Shown one piece after another: positions 41,812 through 50,767 of a stretch of 64,000 bases of DNA (positions are counted from its first letter, which is position 1; the number at the start of each line of letters is the position of its first letter). The DNA is taken from positions 243,485 through 307,484 of the forward strand of contig NZ_MUXN01000028.1 in assembly GCF_001995215.1 (NCBI RefSeq), given 5' to 3'. Below the pieces are notes generated by a model. It saw only the letters and a program-made list of their open reading frames with translations, searched no databases and was not told where the DNA came from. The position numbers and the translations under genes are program-made. This DNA is from Amycolatopsis azurea DSM 43854. GTDB taxonomy: Bacteria; Actinomycetota; Actinomycetes; Mycobacteriales; Pseudonocardiaceae.

Positions 41812-42837
41812 GTGGCCAACGCGGAAGAGCGCCGCTTCGAAGTGCTGCGCGCGATCGTCGCCGACTACGTGTCGAACCAGGAGCCGGTCGGCTCCAAGGC
41901 GATCGTCGACCGGCACAACCTCGGTGTGTCCAGCGCCACCGTGCGCAACGACATGGCGGCACTGGAGGAAGAGGGCTACATCACACAGCCCCACACCAGC
42001 GCGGGCCGGATCCCCACCGACAAGGGGTACCGGCTGTTCGTCGACCGGATCGCCGAGGTCAAACCGCTCAGCTCGGCCGAACGCCGGGCCATCACGGCGT
42101 TCCTCGACAGCGGCACCGACGTCGACGACGTCCTGCGCCGGTCCGTCCGGCTGCTCGCCCAGCTGACCAGGCAGGTCGCGGTCATCCAGTACCCGATGAT
42201 GACCAACTCCGCCGTCCGTCACCTGGAAGTGGTGCCGCTCACCCCCGCCCGGCTGATGCTGGTGCTGATCACCGATTCCGGCCGGGTCGACCAGCGCACC
42301 GTCGACCTCGGGGACGTCATCACCGAGGAGAACGTCGGCAGGCTGCGCATGGTGCTCAACGGGGCACTGGCGGGACGACGGCTCTCCGAAGCCGCGGCGG
42401 CGGTCGCCGAACTGCCCGAGAAGTCGCCGGGCGAGCTGCGCGACAGCCTCACCCGGGTCTGTACCGTGCTGGTGGAATCGCTGGTCGAGCACCCGGAAGA
42501 GCGGCTGGTGCTCGGCGGCACGGCGAACCTCACCCGCAACGTCTCGGACTTCCCCGGATCGCTGCGGCAGGTGCTGGAGGCGCTCGAGGAGCAGGTCATC
42601 GTGCTCAAGCTCCTCGCGGCCGCCCGCAACCCCGGTGCGATCACGGTGCGCATCGGTGAGGAAAATGAGGACGAGCAGATGCGCAGCACCTCGGTGGTGT
42701 CCATCGGCTACGGAATGGACGACCTGCTGCTGGGCGGGATGGGCGTCGTCGGGCCCACCAGGATGGACTACCCGAACACCATCGCCGCGGTGCGTGCGGT
42801 GGCGAACTACGTGGGGCAGATCCTCTCCGGCCGCTGA
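41812..42837 (+). CDS. hrcA: heat-inducible transcriptional repressor HrcA
   Basis: 341 residues. GTG 41812 is preferred because GAGGAGG lies 5 bases upstream; GTG 41806 overlaps that site. N-terminal winged helix: ADYVSNQEPVGSKAIVDRHN, VSSATVRNDMAALEEEGYIT, HTSAGRIPTDKGYR; then the GAF-like dimerisation domain ending TRMDYPNTIAAVRAVANYVG. HrcA represses chaperone genes at CIRCE elements. No CIRCE is present upstream here, so its own operon is probably not autoregulated that way. It is followed by dnaJ as in most actinobacteria. Confidence 0.96.
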   Translation: MANAEERRFEVLRAIVADYVSNQEPVGSKAIVDRHNLGVSSATVRNDMAALEEEGYITQPHTSAGRIPTDKGYRLFVDRIAEVKPLSSAERRAITAFLDSGTDVDDVLRRSVRLLAQLTRQVAVIQYPMMTNSAVRHLEVVPLTPARLMLVLITDSGRVDQRTVDLGDVITEENVGRLRMVLNGALAGRRLSEAAAAVAELPEKSPGELRDSLTRVCTVLVESLVEHPEERLVLGGTANLTRNVSDFPGSLRQVLEALEEQVIVLKLLAAARNPGAITVRIGEENEDEQMRSTSVVSIGYGMDDLLLGGMGVVGPTRMDYPNTIAAVRAVANYVGQILSGR

Positions 42838-42879
42838 GCGCGGCGTTGAGGTCAAAGGCAGAAGGAGAAGGCGGAGACG

Positions 42880-44046
42880 GTGGCGAGGGACTATTACGGC
42901 ATTCTCGGGGTTGCGAAGAACGCGACGGATCAGGAGATCAAGCGCGCGTACCGCAAGCTGGCCCGTGAACTGCACCCCGACGTCAACCCGTCGGAGGACG
43001 CCCAGCACCGCTTCGGCGAGGTGACCACCGCGTACGAGGTGCTGTCGGATCCGCAGAAGCGCAAGGTCGTCGACCTCGGCGGCGACCCGATGGACGGCGG
43101 CGCGCGCGGAGGTGGCGGCGGAGACCCGTTCGCGGGCTTCGGCGGCCTCGGCGACATCATGGACGCCTTCTTCGGCGCCGCCGGAGGTGGCGGCGGCCGC
43201 GGCCGTGGCCCCCGCAGCCGCGTGCAGCCCGGCTCGGACGCGCTCATCCGCCTCGGCCTCACGCTGGAGGACTGCGCCACCGGCGTCGACCGCGAGATCA
43301 CCGTCGACACCGCCATCGTCTGCGACCTGTGCCGCGGCGCCGGCGCGGCCGAAGGCACCGGCACCAAGACCTGCGACACCTGCGGCGGCGCCGGCGAGGT
43401 CCAGTCCGTGCAGCGGTCCTTCCTCGGCCAGGTCGTCACCGCCCGCCCCTGCCCGGTCTGCCGCGGCTTCGGCGAGGTCATCCCCGACCCCTGCCGCCAG
43501 TGCGGCGGCGACGGCCGCGTCCGCGCCCGCCGCAACGTCACCGCCAAGATCCCGCCGGGCGTCGGCGACGGCATGCGCATCCGGCTCTCCGGCCAGGGCG
43601 AGGTCGGCCCCGGAGGCGGCCCGGCCGGCGACCTGTACGTCGAGATCGACGAGGCGCCCCACGAGGTGTTCGTCCGGCAGGGCAACGACCTGCACTGCAA
43701 CTTCCGCATCCCGATGACCACCGCCGCCCTCGGCGCCACGGTGCCCATCGAGACGCTCATCGACGGCGACTACGAACTCGACATCGAGCCGGGCACCCAG
43801 CCCGCCACCGAACTCGTCCTCACCGCCAAGGGCATGCCGCGACTGCGGTCCTCCGGCCGCGTCGACGGCCGCGGCGACCTGCACGTCCACATCGACGTCG
43901 TCGTCCCGACCAAACTCGACGACGCCCAGCGCGACCTCCTCGTCGAACTGGCCCAGCAGCGCGGTGAAGACGTGCCTTCGTTGTCTTCGAACGGTTCCAA
44001 GCCCGGCGGGCTGTTCTCCAAGCTGCGCACCAAGAACCACCGGTAA
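42880..44046 (+). CDS. dnaJ2: molecular chaperone DnaJ (second actinobacterial copy)
   Basis: 388 residues from GTG 42880 (AGAAGGAGAAGG upstream). J domain with HPD in RELHPDVNPSED, then a Gly-rich linker, four zinc-finger repeats (CDLCRGAG, CDTCGGAG, CPVCRGFG, CRQCGGDG) and the C-terminal substrate domains. It stimulates DnaK ATPase and presents unfolded clients. The linkage hrcA-dnaJ-rsmE marks it as the HrcA-linked copy, distinct from dnaJ1 of the dnaK operon. Confidence 0.96.
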   Translation: MARDYYGILGVAKNATDQEIKRAYRKLARELHPDVNPSEDAQHRFGEVTTAYEVLSDPQKRKVVDLGGDPMDGGARGGGGGDPFAGFGGLGDIMDAFFGAAGGGGGRGRGPRSRVQPGSDALIRLGLTLEDCATGVDREITVDTAIVCDLCRGAGAAEGTGTKTCDTCGGAGEVQSVQRSFLGQVVTARPCPVCRGFGEVIPDPCRQCGGDGRVRARRNVTAKIPPGVGDGMRIRLSGQGEVGPGGGPAGDLYVEIDEAPHEVFVRQGNDLHCNFRIPMTTAALGATVPIETLIDGDYELDIEPGTQPATELVLTAKGMPRLRSSGRVDGRGDLHVHIDVVVPTKLDDAQRDLLVELAQQRGEDVPSLSSNGSKPGGLFSKLRTKNHR

Positions 44047-44049
44047 CCC

Positions 44050-44802
44050 GTGCCCGAGACGACACTGCCGGTCTTCCTCACCGAAACGCTGCCCGGCTCC
44101 GGGCGCACCACGCTCGACGGCGAGGAAGCCCGGCACGCCGCCACCGTCCGGCGGCTGCGCGTCGGCGAACGCCTCGTCCTTTCCGACGGCGAAGGCGGCA
44201 TGGCACGCTGCGTCGTCGAAGCCGTCCAAGCGGGCCGCGACGCGGCACTCACCCTCACCATCGAAGAACACTGGACCGAGGAACCGCCCGCACAACGCGT
44301 CATCGTCGCCCAGGCACTCGCCAAAGGCGACCGCGGCGAACTCGCCGTCGAACTCGCCACCGAGGCAGGCGCCGACGCCATCGTCCCCTGGCGCGCCGCC
44401 CGCAGCGTCGCCCGCTGGGAAGAAGGAACCCGCGGCGACAAAGCCCTCAACCGCTGGCGCACCACCGCCCGCGCCGCCGCCAAACAAGCCCGCCGCGCCC
44501 ACGTCCCCGAAGTCGCCGAGCCCGTCACCACCCGCGAACTCGCCGAACTCGCCCAGACCGTCTCCCGCGCCCTCGTCCTCGAATCCGGCATCACCACCCG
44601 CCTCACCGAGACCGAACTCCCGGCACAAGGCGACATCCTCCTCGTCGTCGGCCCCGAAGGCGGCATCACCGACGAAGAACTCACCACCCTCACCGCCGCC
44701 GGCGCCACCGCCATCCGGTTGGGCCCCACCGTTTTGCGCACCTCCACCGCCGCCGCAGTCGCGCTGGGCGCACTCGGAGTTCTCACCAACCGCTGGACGT
44801 GA
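44050..44802 (+). CDS. rsmE: 16S rRNA m3U1498 methyltransferase RsmE
   Basis: 250 residues from GTG 44050, 3 bases after dnaJ2. The PUA-like N-terminal domain (RHAATVRRLRVGERLVLSDG) is followed by a SPOUT knot: LLVVGPEGGITDEELTTLTA and IRLGPTVLRTSTAAAVALGA, the SAM-binding trefoil. It methylates N3 of U1498 in 16S rRNA. Its codons are unusually C-ending even for this genome. Confidence 0.96.
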   Translation: MPETTLPVFLTETLPGSGRTTLDGEEARHAATVRRLRVGERLVLSDGEGGMARCVVEAVQAGRDAALTLTIEEHWTEEPPAQRVIVAQALAKGDRGELAVELATEAGADAIVPWRAARSVARWEEGTRGDKALNRWRTTARAAAKQARRAHVPEVAEPVTTRELAELAQTVSRALVLESGITTRLTETELPAQGDILLVVGPEGGITDEELTTLTAAGATAIRLGPTVLRTSTAAAVALGALGVLTNRWT

Positions 44803-45000
44803 AAAAACACCCCACTAATTTGCGGCCGGTTATGGCGCGATCACGCGAACAGCCGTTACTCTCGTTAACTGACGCGCAACACACGGTTTCGGCGCGCCAC
44901 TGGGGATGAAGCCCAGTCGCGCGCATGAATCCCCGCCGGGCACCTCCCCCCTCGGTCCGGCGGAGCCGCGGCGGCGGTGGAGCGACCCCCAGGCTCCACC

Positions 45001-45078
45001 GCGCCGCGGCATCTTCATTTCGGGGGCTTCGCAATCGCTTCGCTCTTGCTGCGCCCCGAAATTCGGATGCCGCGGCGC
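45001..45078. repeat. 25-bp imperfect inverted repeat, GC-rich
   Basis: GCGCCGCGGCATC...ATTTCGGGG (45001-45025) pairs with CCCCGAAAT...GATGCCGCGGCGC (45054-45078), with three mismatches in the middle and a 28-base loop. A GGGGGG/CCCCCC pairing follows downstream. Confidence 0.65.
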
Positions 45079-45196
45079 GGTTCCGCGTGTCTGCCCGGGG
45101 GGGCCGAGCCCCCCGGACCCCCCACGGTGCGTCCGGCGGCGGTTGGCAGCCCCGCAGCAAAGCGAAGCGTGCGTAGGTGGTTAGGCGACCGGCGTT

Positions 45197-45287
45197 GGGC
45201 CTGGCGGCCCTCGCCTGGTGAGTGACAAGCGGAGGCGGCGGAGATCTTGGGGACCGGCATGGGGCCTGGCGGCCCTCGCCTGGTGAG
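45197..45287. repeat. 26-bp direct repeat pair
   Basis: GGGCCTGGCGGCCCTCGCCT plus GGTGAG occurs at 45197-45222 and 45262-45287, identical over 26 bases, with similar flanks (GACCGGC upstream, AAGCGG downstream). Confidence 0.7.
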
Positions 45288-45331
45288 AGGGAAGCGGGTC
45301 GTGCGTGTGGCGCAAGTGGTCGGCTGCTTGC

Positions 45332-45379
45332 GGTCGTGAGTGGTAAGTCGCGTTCTAACACCACTTGCCACTCACGACC
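45332..45379. repeat. GGTCGTGAGTGGTAAGT-family hairpin
   Basis: GGTCGTGAGTGGTAAGT (45332-45348) pairs with ACTTGCCACTCACGACC (45363-45379). The same arm forms the ends of the element at 57864-58235 and a solo arm at 58291. Confidence 0.7.
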
Positions 45380-45390
45380 GGCCGGCGGCC

Positions 45391-45447
45391 ATGTCGCGAA
45401 AGCCACTTTCGCGGCGTCAGGTGTCCCGAAAGTGGCTTTCGCGACAT
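45391..45447. repeat. GAAAGTGGCTTTC-family palindrome
   Basis: ATGTCGCGAAAGCCACTTTC pairs with GAAAGTGGCTTTCGCGACAT across GCGGCGTCAGGTGTCCC. Directly adjoins the preceding hairpin. Confidence 0.8.
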
Positions 45448-45561
45448 GGCTCAAGCGCCACAGGCCGACCCGCACACGTCCGGCCGATCCCCGCGCAAGT
45501 AGCCGGCTGGTCGCGTGCGATCCCGGGCGGGGTTGGGCCGGGTGGGGGATAGGGTGGGGGG

Positions 45562-45912
45562 ATGAGTGACGCGGAGACGTTGTTCGAGCGGATCATCGCG
45601 GGCGAGATCCCGTCCGACAAGGTGTACGAGGACGCGACGACGTATGCGTTTCGGGACATAGCGCCGCAGGCGCGGGTGCATGTGCTCGTGGTGCCGAAGA
45701 AGCGGTACCGGAACGTGGGCGAACTGGCGGCGGCGGAGCCGCAGTTGCTGGCCGACGTCGCGCTCGCGGCGCGCAAGGTCGCGGAGATCGAGGGCATCGC
45801 GGAGTCGGGGTACCGGGTGGTGTTCAACACCGACGGTGACGCCGGGCAGACCGTCTTCCACGTGCACGCGCACGTGCTCGGCGGCGAGCAGCTGGGGCAT
45901 TTCGGACGCTGA
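45562..45912 (+). CDS. HIT-family (HINT-like) nucleotide hydrolase
   Basis: 116 residues. The histidine-triad motif is HVHAHVLGG near the C-terminus, with IIAGEIPSDKVYED and HVLVVPKKRYRNV typical of the HinT branch. Such enzymes hydrolyse purine nucleoside phosphoramidates. In actinobacteria a HIT gene precedes phoH as here. GGGGG-rich sequence, no clear Shine-Dalgarno, precedes the ATG. Confidence 0.94.
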   Translation: MSDAETLFERIIAGEIPSDKVYEDATTYAFRDIAPQARVHVLVVPKKRYRNVGELAAAEPQLLADVALAARKVAEIEGIAESGYRVVFNTDGDAGQTVFHVHAHVLGGEQLGHFGR

Positions 45913-46026
45913 AGCGCGCCGCCGGGAGAAACCGGACTGCGTGCCGACACCCGCAACCAGTAACATCGAACTTGTCACTGTCGTTGAAAATCGCAGCGTA
46001 AGCGCAGGAAGTAGGCCCGAGGCCAC

Positions 46027-47112
46027 GTGGCCGGAACCGTACCGGGTGAAGCCGCCCGACCCGACGTTCCCGCGGACGTCACCCCGACGAAGGCCGACGA
46101 GGCCGCCGTCACCGAAGCGGCCCAGTCCCGATTCCCCATCCCCGACGCCGCCGCGCTCAGCCTGCTCGGCTCCAGGGACGAAAACCTCCGAGTCGCCGAG
46201 GAACTCCTCGCCGCCGACGTCCACGTCCGGGGCAACGAGGTCACCCTGACCGGCGCCCCCGCCGACGTCGCCTTCGCCGAACGCGTCTTCGCGGAACTCG
46301 TGACGCTCGCCGGCCGCGGCCAGCAGGTCGACCCGGCCACCGTCCGCCGCACCGTCGGCATGCTCTCCACCGGTGACCACGAGTCACCGGCCGAAGTGCT
46401 GAGCATGAACATCATCTCCCGGCGCGGCAAGACCATCCGGCCCAAGACGCTCAACCAGAAGCGCTACGTCGACGCCATCGACAAGCACACCATCGTCTTC
46501 GGCATCGGCCCCGCCGGTACCGGCAAGACGTACCTCGCCATGGCGAAGGCCGTCCAGGCGCTCCAGGCCAAGCAGGTCACCCGCATCGTGCTGACCCGCC
46601 CCGCCGTCGAAGCCGGTGAGCGCCTCGGCTACCTGCCGGGCACGCTCAACGAGAAGATCGACCCGTACCTGCGCCCGCTCTACGACGCGCTGCACGACAT
46701 GGTCGAGCCCGAGTCGATCCCGCGGCTGATGCAGGCGGGCACCATCGAGATCGCGCCGCTCGCGTACATGCGCGGCCGCACCCTCAACGACGCCTTCATC
46801 ATCCTCGACGAAGCGCAGAACACCACGCCGGAACAGATGAAGATGTTCCTCACCCGGCTCGGGTTCGGCGCCAAGATCGTCGTCACCGGCGACGTCACCC
46901 AGGTCGACCTCCCCAACGGCCAGAAGAGCGGCCTGCGGGTGGTCCGGGACATCCTCGAAGGCGTCGAGGACCTGCACTTCGCCCAGCTCACCAGCCAGGA
47001 CGTGGTGCGGCACAAGCTCGTCGGCGACATCGTCGACGCGTACGAGAAGTGGCAGGCGCTGCAGGACAGCAAGGACCAGAACAGCGGTTGGAAGGGTCAG
47101 CGCCGTTCATGA
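46027..47112 (+). CDS. phoH: PhoH-family ATPase
   Basis: 361 residues from GTG 46027. Walker A GPAGTGKT at 161-168, Walker B FIILDEAQNTTPEQMKMFLT, and the conserved RPAVEAGERLGYLPG. PhoH-like proteins are cytoplasmic ATPases linked to RNA metabolism; the link to YbeY, Era and the methyltransferase points to rRNA processing. The GTG has a weak ribosome site and the N-terminal 25 residues may be shorter in reality. Stop overlaps ybeY as ATGA. Confidence 0.93.
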   Translation: MAGTVPGEAARPDVPADVTPTKADEAAVTEAAQSRFPIPDAAALSLLGSRDENLRVAEELLAADVHVRGNEVTLTGAPADVAFAERVFAELVTLAGRGQQVDPATVRRTVGMLSTGDHESPAEVLSMNIISRRGKTIRPKTLNQKRYVDAIDKHTIVFGIGPAGTGKTYLAMAKAVQALQAKQVTRIVLTRPAVEAGERLGYLPGTLNEKIDPYLRPLYDALHDMVEPESIPRLMQAGTIEIAPLAYMRGRTLNDAFIILDEAQNTTPEQMKMFLTRLGFGAKIVVTGDVTQVDLPNGQKSGLRVVRDILEGVEDLHFAQLTSQDVVRHKLVGDIVDAYEKWQALQDSKDQNSGWKGQRRS

Positions 47113-47663
47113 GCATCGAAATCGCCAATGAATCGGGCGTGAACGTCGACGAGACCTCGATCGTGTCGGCCGCGCGGTTCGCGCTCGACAAGATGGAGGT
47201 CAGCCCGCTCGCCGAGCTGTCCATCCTGCTCGTCACCCTCGAGGTGATGGAGGACCTGCACGAACGGTGGATGGACCTGCCCGGTCCCACCGACGTGATG
47301 GCCTTCCCGATGGACGAGCTCGACTCGTCCCGCCGCCCCGACGCGCCCGACGCCTCACCCGCGCTGCTCGGCGACATCGTGCTGTGCCCGGCGTTCGCGA
47401 AGGACCAGGCCAAGACGGCGGGCCACGCGCTGATCGACGAGCTGCACCTGCTCACCACCCACGGCGTGCTGCACCTGCTCGGCTACGACCACGCCGAACC
47501 CGCCGAAGAACGCGAGATGTTCGGTCTGCAGAAGCGGATCCTCGGCGAGTTCCAGGCGGCCGTCGCCGCGCACAACAAGCGCGACGCGCAGCGTTCCGCG
47601 GACGACAGGCTCCTCGGCACCGCCGGCCTCGACGCCGTGCCCGCCGAAGAACCGCCCGCCTAG
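47109..47663 (+). CDS. ybeY: endoribonuclease YbeY
   Basis: 184 residues from ATG 47109. The zinc motif HGVLHLLGYDHAEPAEE has the H-x3-H-x5-H triad. Also typical is WMDLPGPTDVMAFPMDELDS. YbeY matures 16S rRNA and takes part in ribosome quality control. The C-terminal about 30 residues (AHNKRDAQRSADDRLLGTAG) form a polar tail longer than in E. coli, common in actinobacteria. Coupled to phoH by overlap. Confidence 0.95.
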   Translation: MSIEIANESGVNVDETSIVSAARFALDKMEVSPLAELSILLVTLEVMEDLHERWMDLPGPTDVMAFPMDELDSSRRPDAPDASPALLGDIVLCPAFAKDQAKTAGHALIDELHLLTTHGVLHLLGYDHAEPAEEREMFGLQKRILGEFQAAVAAHNKRDAQRSADDRLLGTAGLDAVPAEEPPA

Positions 47664-47673
47664 GCCCGCGGAC

Positions 47674-49026
47674 ATGGGTAGTCCCACGGCCCTGCTGGTC
47701 ATCGCCATCGCGCTGATCCTGCTCGCCGGGGTGTTCGCGGCCGCCGACGCGGCGGTCAGCACGGTCTCCAAGGCCCGTGCCGATGGTCTCGTCCGGCTGG
47801 GCCGTCCCGGCGCGCGTCAGCTCTCGCTGGTCATCGCCGAACGCCGGCGCCACATCAACCTGATCCTGCTGCTGCGGATGACCTGCGAGCTGACCGCCAC
47901 CGTGCTGGTCACCGTCGACATCCTCGGCTGGATCGAGCCGCTGTGGCTCGCGATCGTCGCCGCCGCGGGCGTGATGGTCGTGGTGAGCTACGTGATCATC
48001 GGCGTCGGCCCGCGCACCCTCGGCCGCCAGCACCCGTACCGGATCGGCCTCGTCGTCGCGGGCCCCGTCCGCGTCCTCGGCTCCATCCTCGGCCCGCTCA
48101 GCAGGCTGCTGATCGTCCTCGGTAACGCCATCACCCCTGGCCGGGGCTTCCGCGAAGGCCCGTTCACCTCCGAAGTCGAACTGCGCGAACTGGTCGACCT
48201 CGCCCAGGAACGCGGCGTCGTCGAAGAATCCGAACGCGAGATGATCCACTCGGTGTTCGAACTCGGCGACACCGTCGCGCGCGAGGTCATGGTGCCGCGG
48301 ACGGAGATCGTCTGGATCGAGCACGACAAGACCGTCCGCCAGGCGCTCGCGCTGGCCCTGCGCACCGGCTTCACCCGACTGCCGGTGATCGGCGACTCCG
48401 TCGACGAGGTCGTGGGCGTCGCCAACATCAAGGACCTCATGCCCGCGTACATGGCCGAGGGCGGATCGCTGCGCCTGGTCGAGGAGCTGATGAACCCGGC
48501 GAGCTTCGTGCCGGACTCGAAGCGGCTCGACGACCTGCTCAAGGAGATGCAGGTCTCGCACAACCACATGGCGATCGCCGTCGACGAGTACGGCGGCACC
48601 GCGGGCCTGCTCACCATCGAGGACATCCTCGAAGAGATCGTCGGCGAGATCACCGACGAATCCGACACCGACGAACGCCCCGAGGTCGAAGAACTCGAAA
48701 GCGGCGCGGTCCGCGTCTCGTCCCGGCTTTCGATCGACGACCTGGGCGAACTGTTCGGGATCGATCTCGAAGACCACGACGTGGAGACCGTGGGCGGGCT
48801 GCTCGCGGAGCGACTCGGTAGGGTCCCGCTGCCGGGGGCCGAAGCCGAGGTCGCCGGACTTCGGCTGTTCGCCGAAGGCGGTAAGGACCGGCGCGGGCGG
48901 ATGCGGATCACCACGGTGGTCGTCCACCCCGCCGACGCGGACGCGGTGACCGACGCAGCCCAGGGCAGGCGCCGCACCCGGCTTCCGCAGCCCGATGAAA
49001 GTGACAGGAGTGTCGAACATGCCTGA
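47674..49026 (+). CDS. CNNM/CorC-family membrane protein with CBS pair
   Basis: 450 residues. DUF21/CNNM membrane domain with about four helices (LLVIAIALILLAGVFAAADA; LWLAIVAAAGVMVVVSYVII), then a Bateman CBS pair (MVPRTEIVWIEHDKTVRQAL; MAIAVDEYGGTAGLLTIEDI) and a C-terminal CorC_HlyC domain. Members are implicated in Mg2+ or Co2+ export and transport. The same position between ybeY and era is held by Rv2366c in M. tuberculosis. It overlaps the next gene by 8 bases. Confidence 0.93.
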   Translation: MGSPTALLVIAIALILLAGVFAAADAAVSTVSKARADGLVRLGRPGARQLSLVIAERRRHINLILLLRMTCELTATVLVTVDILGWIEPLWLAIVAAAGVMVVVSYVIIGVGPRTLGRQHPYRIGLVVAGPVRVLGSILGPLSRLLIVLGNAITPGRGFREGPFTSEVELRELVDLAQERGVVEESEREMIHSVFELGDTVAREVMVPRTEIVWIEHDKTVRQALALALRTGFTRLPVIGDSVDEVVGVANIKDLMPAYMAEGGSLRLVEELMNPASFVPDSKRLDDLLKEMQVSHNHMAIAVDEYGGTAGLLTIEDILEEIVGEITDESDTDERPEVEELESGAVRVSSRLSIDDLGELFGIDLEDHDVETVGGLLAERLGRVPLPGAEAEVAGLRLFAEGGKDRRGRMRITTVVVHPADADAVTDAAQGRRRTRLPQPDESDRSVEHA

Positions 49027-49345
49027 GCTGGACGCCGAGGACCAGAAGCTGGTGACCCTGGCCAGGTCCGCGCGAGCCCGCACCCAGGCCGAGGAAGGCG
49101 CCGCGCTCCGCGACACCGACGGCCGCACCTACGCGGCGAGCACGGTCGACCAGCCGTCCTTCAAGCTCACCGCGCTCCAGGCCGCCGTCGCCGCCGCCGT
49201 TTCGAGCGGAGCCGAAGGAATCGAAGCCGCCGTCGTGGTCAGCGGCGAGGGCCTGCTCAAGGAGGCGTCCGTGCACGCGGTGCGCGACATCGCCGAAAAC
49301 GCCCCGATCTATCTCGCCGACCCCAGTGGCAAGGTGCTGAACTGA
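49019..49345 (+). CDS. cytidine-deaminase-fold protein lacking zinc ligands (Rv2365c-like position)
   Basis: 108 residues from ATG 49019 (AGGAG 8 bases upstream). The ordering TLARSARARTQAEEGAALRD then TYAASTVDQPSFKLTALQAA resembles the first half of small cytidine deaminases, but the H/C-A-E and P-C-x-x-C zinc motifs are missing. So catalysis of the usual kind is not expected. It sits between the CBS gene and era, as Rv2365c does in M. tuberculosis, and overlaps both. Perhaps a structural or regulatory partner of Era; unproven. Confidence 0.85.
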   Translation: MPELDAEDQKLVTLARSARARTQAEEGAALRDTDGRTYAASTVDQPSFKLTALQAAVAAAVSSGAEGIEAAVVVSGEGLLKEASVHAVRDIAENAPIYLADPSGKVLN

Positions 49346-50244
49346 TGGCCGAGCCGCACCGTTCCGGTTTCGCCTGCTTCGTCGGGCGGCCCAACGCGGG
49401 CAAGTCGACGCTGACCAACGCGCTCGTCGGCAGCAAGGTGGCGATCACCTCCAGCAAACCGCAGACCACCCGGCACGCCATCCGCGGCATCGTCCACCGC
49501 GACGACGCCCAGCTGGTGATCATCGACACACCGGGCCTGCACCGGCCGAGGACCCTGCTCGGCGAGCGGCTCAACGACATCGTCCACTCGACCTGGTCCG
49601 AAGTGGACGTTGTCGGGCTTTGCGTGCCCGCCAACGAAAAGGTCGGCCCCGGCGACCGGTTCATCGCCGCCGAACTCAAGAAGATCGCCAAGCGAACCCC
49701 GGTGATCGGCGTCGTCACCAAGACGGATCTCGTGAAACCCGAGCAGGTCGCCGAGCAGCTGCTCGCCCTGCAGGAGGTCATGGAGTTCGCCGAGCTCATC
49801 CCGGTGTCCGCTGTGGACGGTTTCCAGGTGGGCGCGCTCGCGGACCTGCTGGTGCGCCACCTTCCCGAAGGCCCGCAGCTGTATCCGGGCGGCGAACTCA
49901 CCGACGAGCCCGAGCAGACCCTGGTCGCCGAGCTGATCCGCGAGGCCGCGCTGGAGGGGGTCCGGGACGAACTCCCGCATTCGATCGCCGTCACCGTCGA
50001 AGAGATGCTGCCCCACGAGGGCCGGGACGACATGATCGACGTGCACGCGTTCCTCTATGTGGAACGGCCGAGCCAGAAGGGCATCATCCTCGGGCACAAG
50101 GGTGAGCGCCTCAAGGACGTCGGCGCCCGCGCCCGGCAGCAGATCGAGGGCCTTCTCGGTTCGAAGGTCTACCTCGACCTGCACATCAAGGTCGCCAAAG
50201 AGTGGCAGCGCGACCCCCGTCAGTTGCGGCGGCTGGGCTTCTGA
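49345..50244 (+). CDS. era: GTPase Era
   Basis: 299 residues. G1 GRPNAGKST at 14-22, G3 DTPG in IIDTPGLHRPRTLLGERLND, G4 TKTD in VVTKTDLV, and a C-terminal KH domain with GIILGHKGERLKDVGARARQ. Era binds the 3' end of 16S rRNA during small-subunit assembly. The ATG shares one base with the previous stop (TGATG). It ends the conserved block. Confidence 0.97.
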   Translation: MAEPHRSGFACFVGRPNAGKSTLTNALVGSKVAITSSKPQTTRHAIRGIVHRDDAQLVIIDTPGLHRPRTLLGERLNDIVHSTWSEVDVVGLCVPANEKVGPGDRFIAAELKKIAKRTPVIGVVTKTDLVKPEQVAEQLLALQEVMEFAELIPVSAVDGFQVGALADLLVRHLPEGPQLYPGGELTDEPEQTLVAELIREAALEGVRDELPHSIAVTVEEMLPHEGRDDMIDVHAFLYVERPSQKGIILGHKGERLKDVGARARQQIEGLLGSKVYLDLHIKVAKEWQRDPRQLRRLGF

Positions 50245-50400
50245 CTGAACGGAATGTCTCGATTCGGTCGCGGAGACCGATTGACGGTGTGGAACCGCAC
50301 GGGTGACCTTAGAGTCTCACTCCTCGACTCCGGTGATCGCTGATCGGGCGGCGGCGCGCGGGGCGATCTCCACATTTCATTCGTGAAGGGAAAGCGGTAA

Positions 50401-50742
50401 ATGACCGACAACCAGGGCCTGCCCAACTACTCCGGCGACCCTCAGGGCGGTGGCGGCTTCAACAACCCCGGCCCGCCGCCCAACAACAACCTGGTGTGGG
50501 CGATCCTCACCACGATCCTGTGCTGCCTGCCCTTCGGTATCGTCTCGATCGTCAAAGCGAACCAGGTGAACACCCTCTGGGCGCAGGGGCAGCCCGCCGC
50601 CGCAGAGGAAGCGGCCAACGCCGCCAAGAAGTGGGCCATCATCTCCGCGATCGCCGCCGCGGTCGTCTGGATCCTGTACATCCTCCTGTTCGTCGTTCTC
50701 GGCGTCTTCGCCGCCTCGGTGGACGTGAACAACTACCGCTGA
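50401..50742 (+). CDS. CD225/dispanin-family small membrane protein 1
   Basis: 113 residues; Gly/Pro/Asn-rich N-terminal 30 residues, then NNNLVWAILTTILCCLPFGI and VSIVKANQVNTLWAQGQ, the CD225 helix-loop signature, an Ala/Lys helix (AAEEAANAAKKW) and a second membrane helix. Bacterial relatives of the interferon-induced transmembrane proteins have unknown function. GGGAAAG precedes the ATG. First of four paralogues in 3.6 kb. Confidence 0.88.
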   Translation: MTDNQGLPNYSGDPQGGGGFNNPGPPPNNNLVWAILTTILCCLPFGIVSIVKANQVNTLWAQGQPAAAEEAANAAKKWAIISAIAAAVVWILYILLFVVLGVFAASVDVNNYR

Positions 50743-50767
50743 TCCCGGCGATCAACGGGGAGACCTC

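Larger units (their letters stand above)
44803..45561. other. 759-base gene-free region rich in repeats
   Basis: No frame here has a recognisable product. From left to right: an AT-richer stretch (44803-44900), a GC-rich inverted repeat (45001-45078), a poly-G/poly-C stretch around 45096-45124, a 26-bp direct repeat (45197 and 45262), a CTCACGACC hairpin (45332-45379) and a GAAAGTGGC palindrome (45391-45447). The promoter for the HIT gene should lie in the last 100 bases. Confidence 0.7.
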
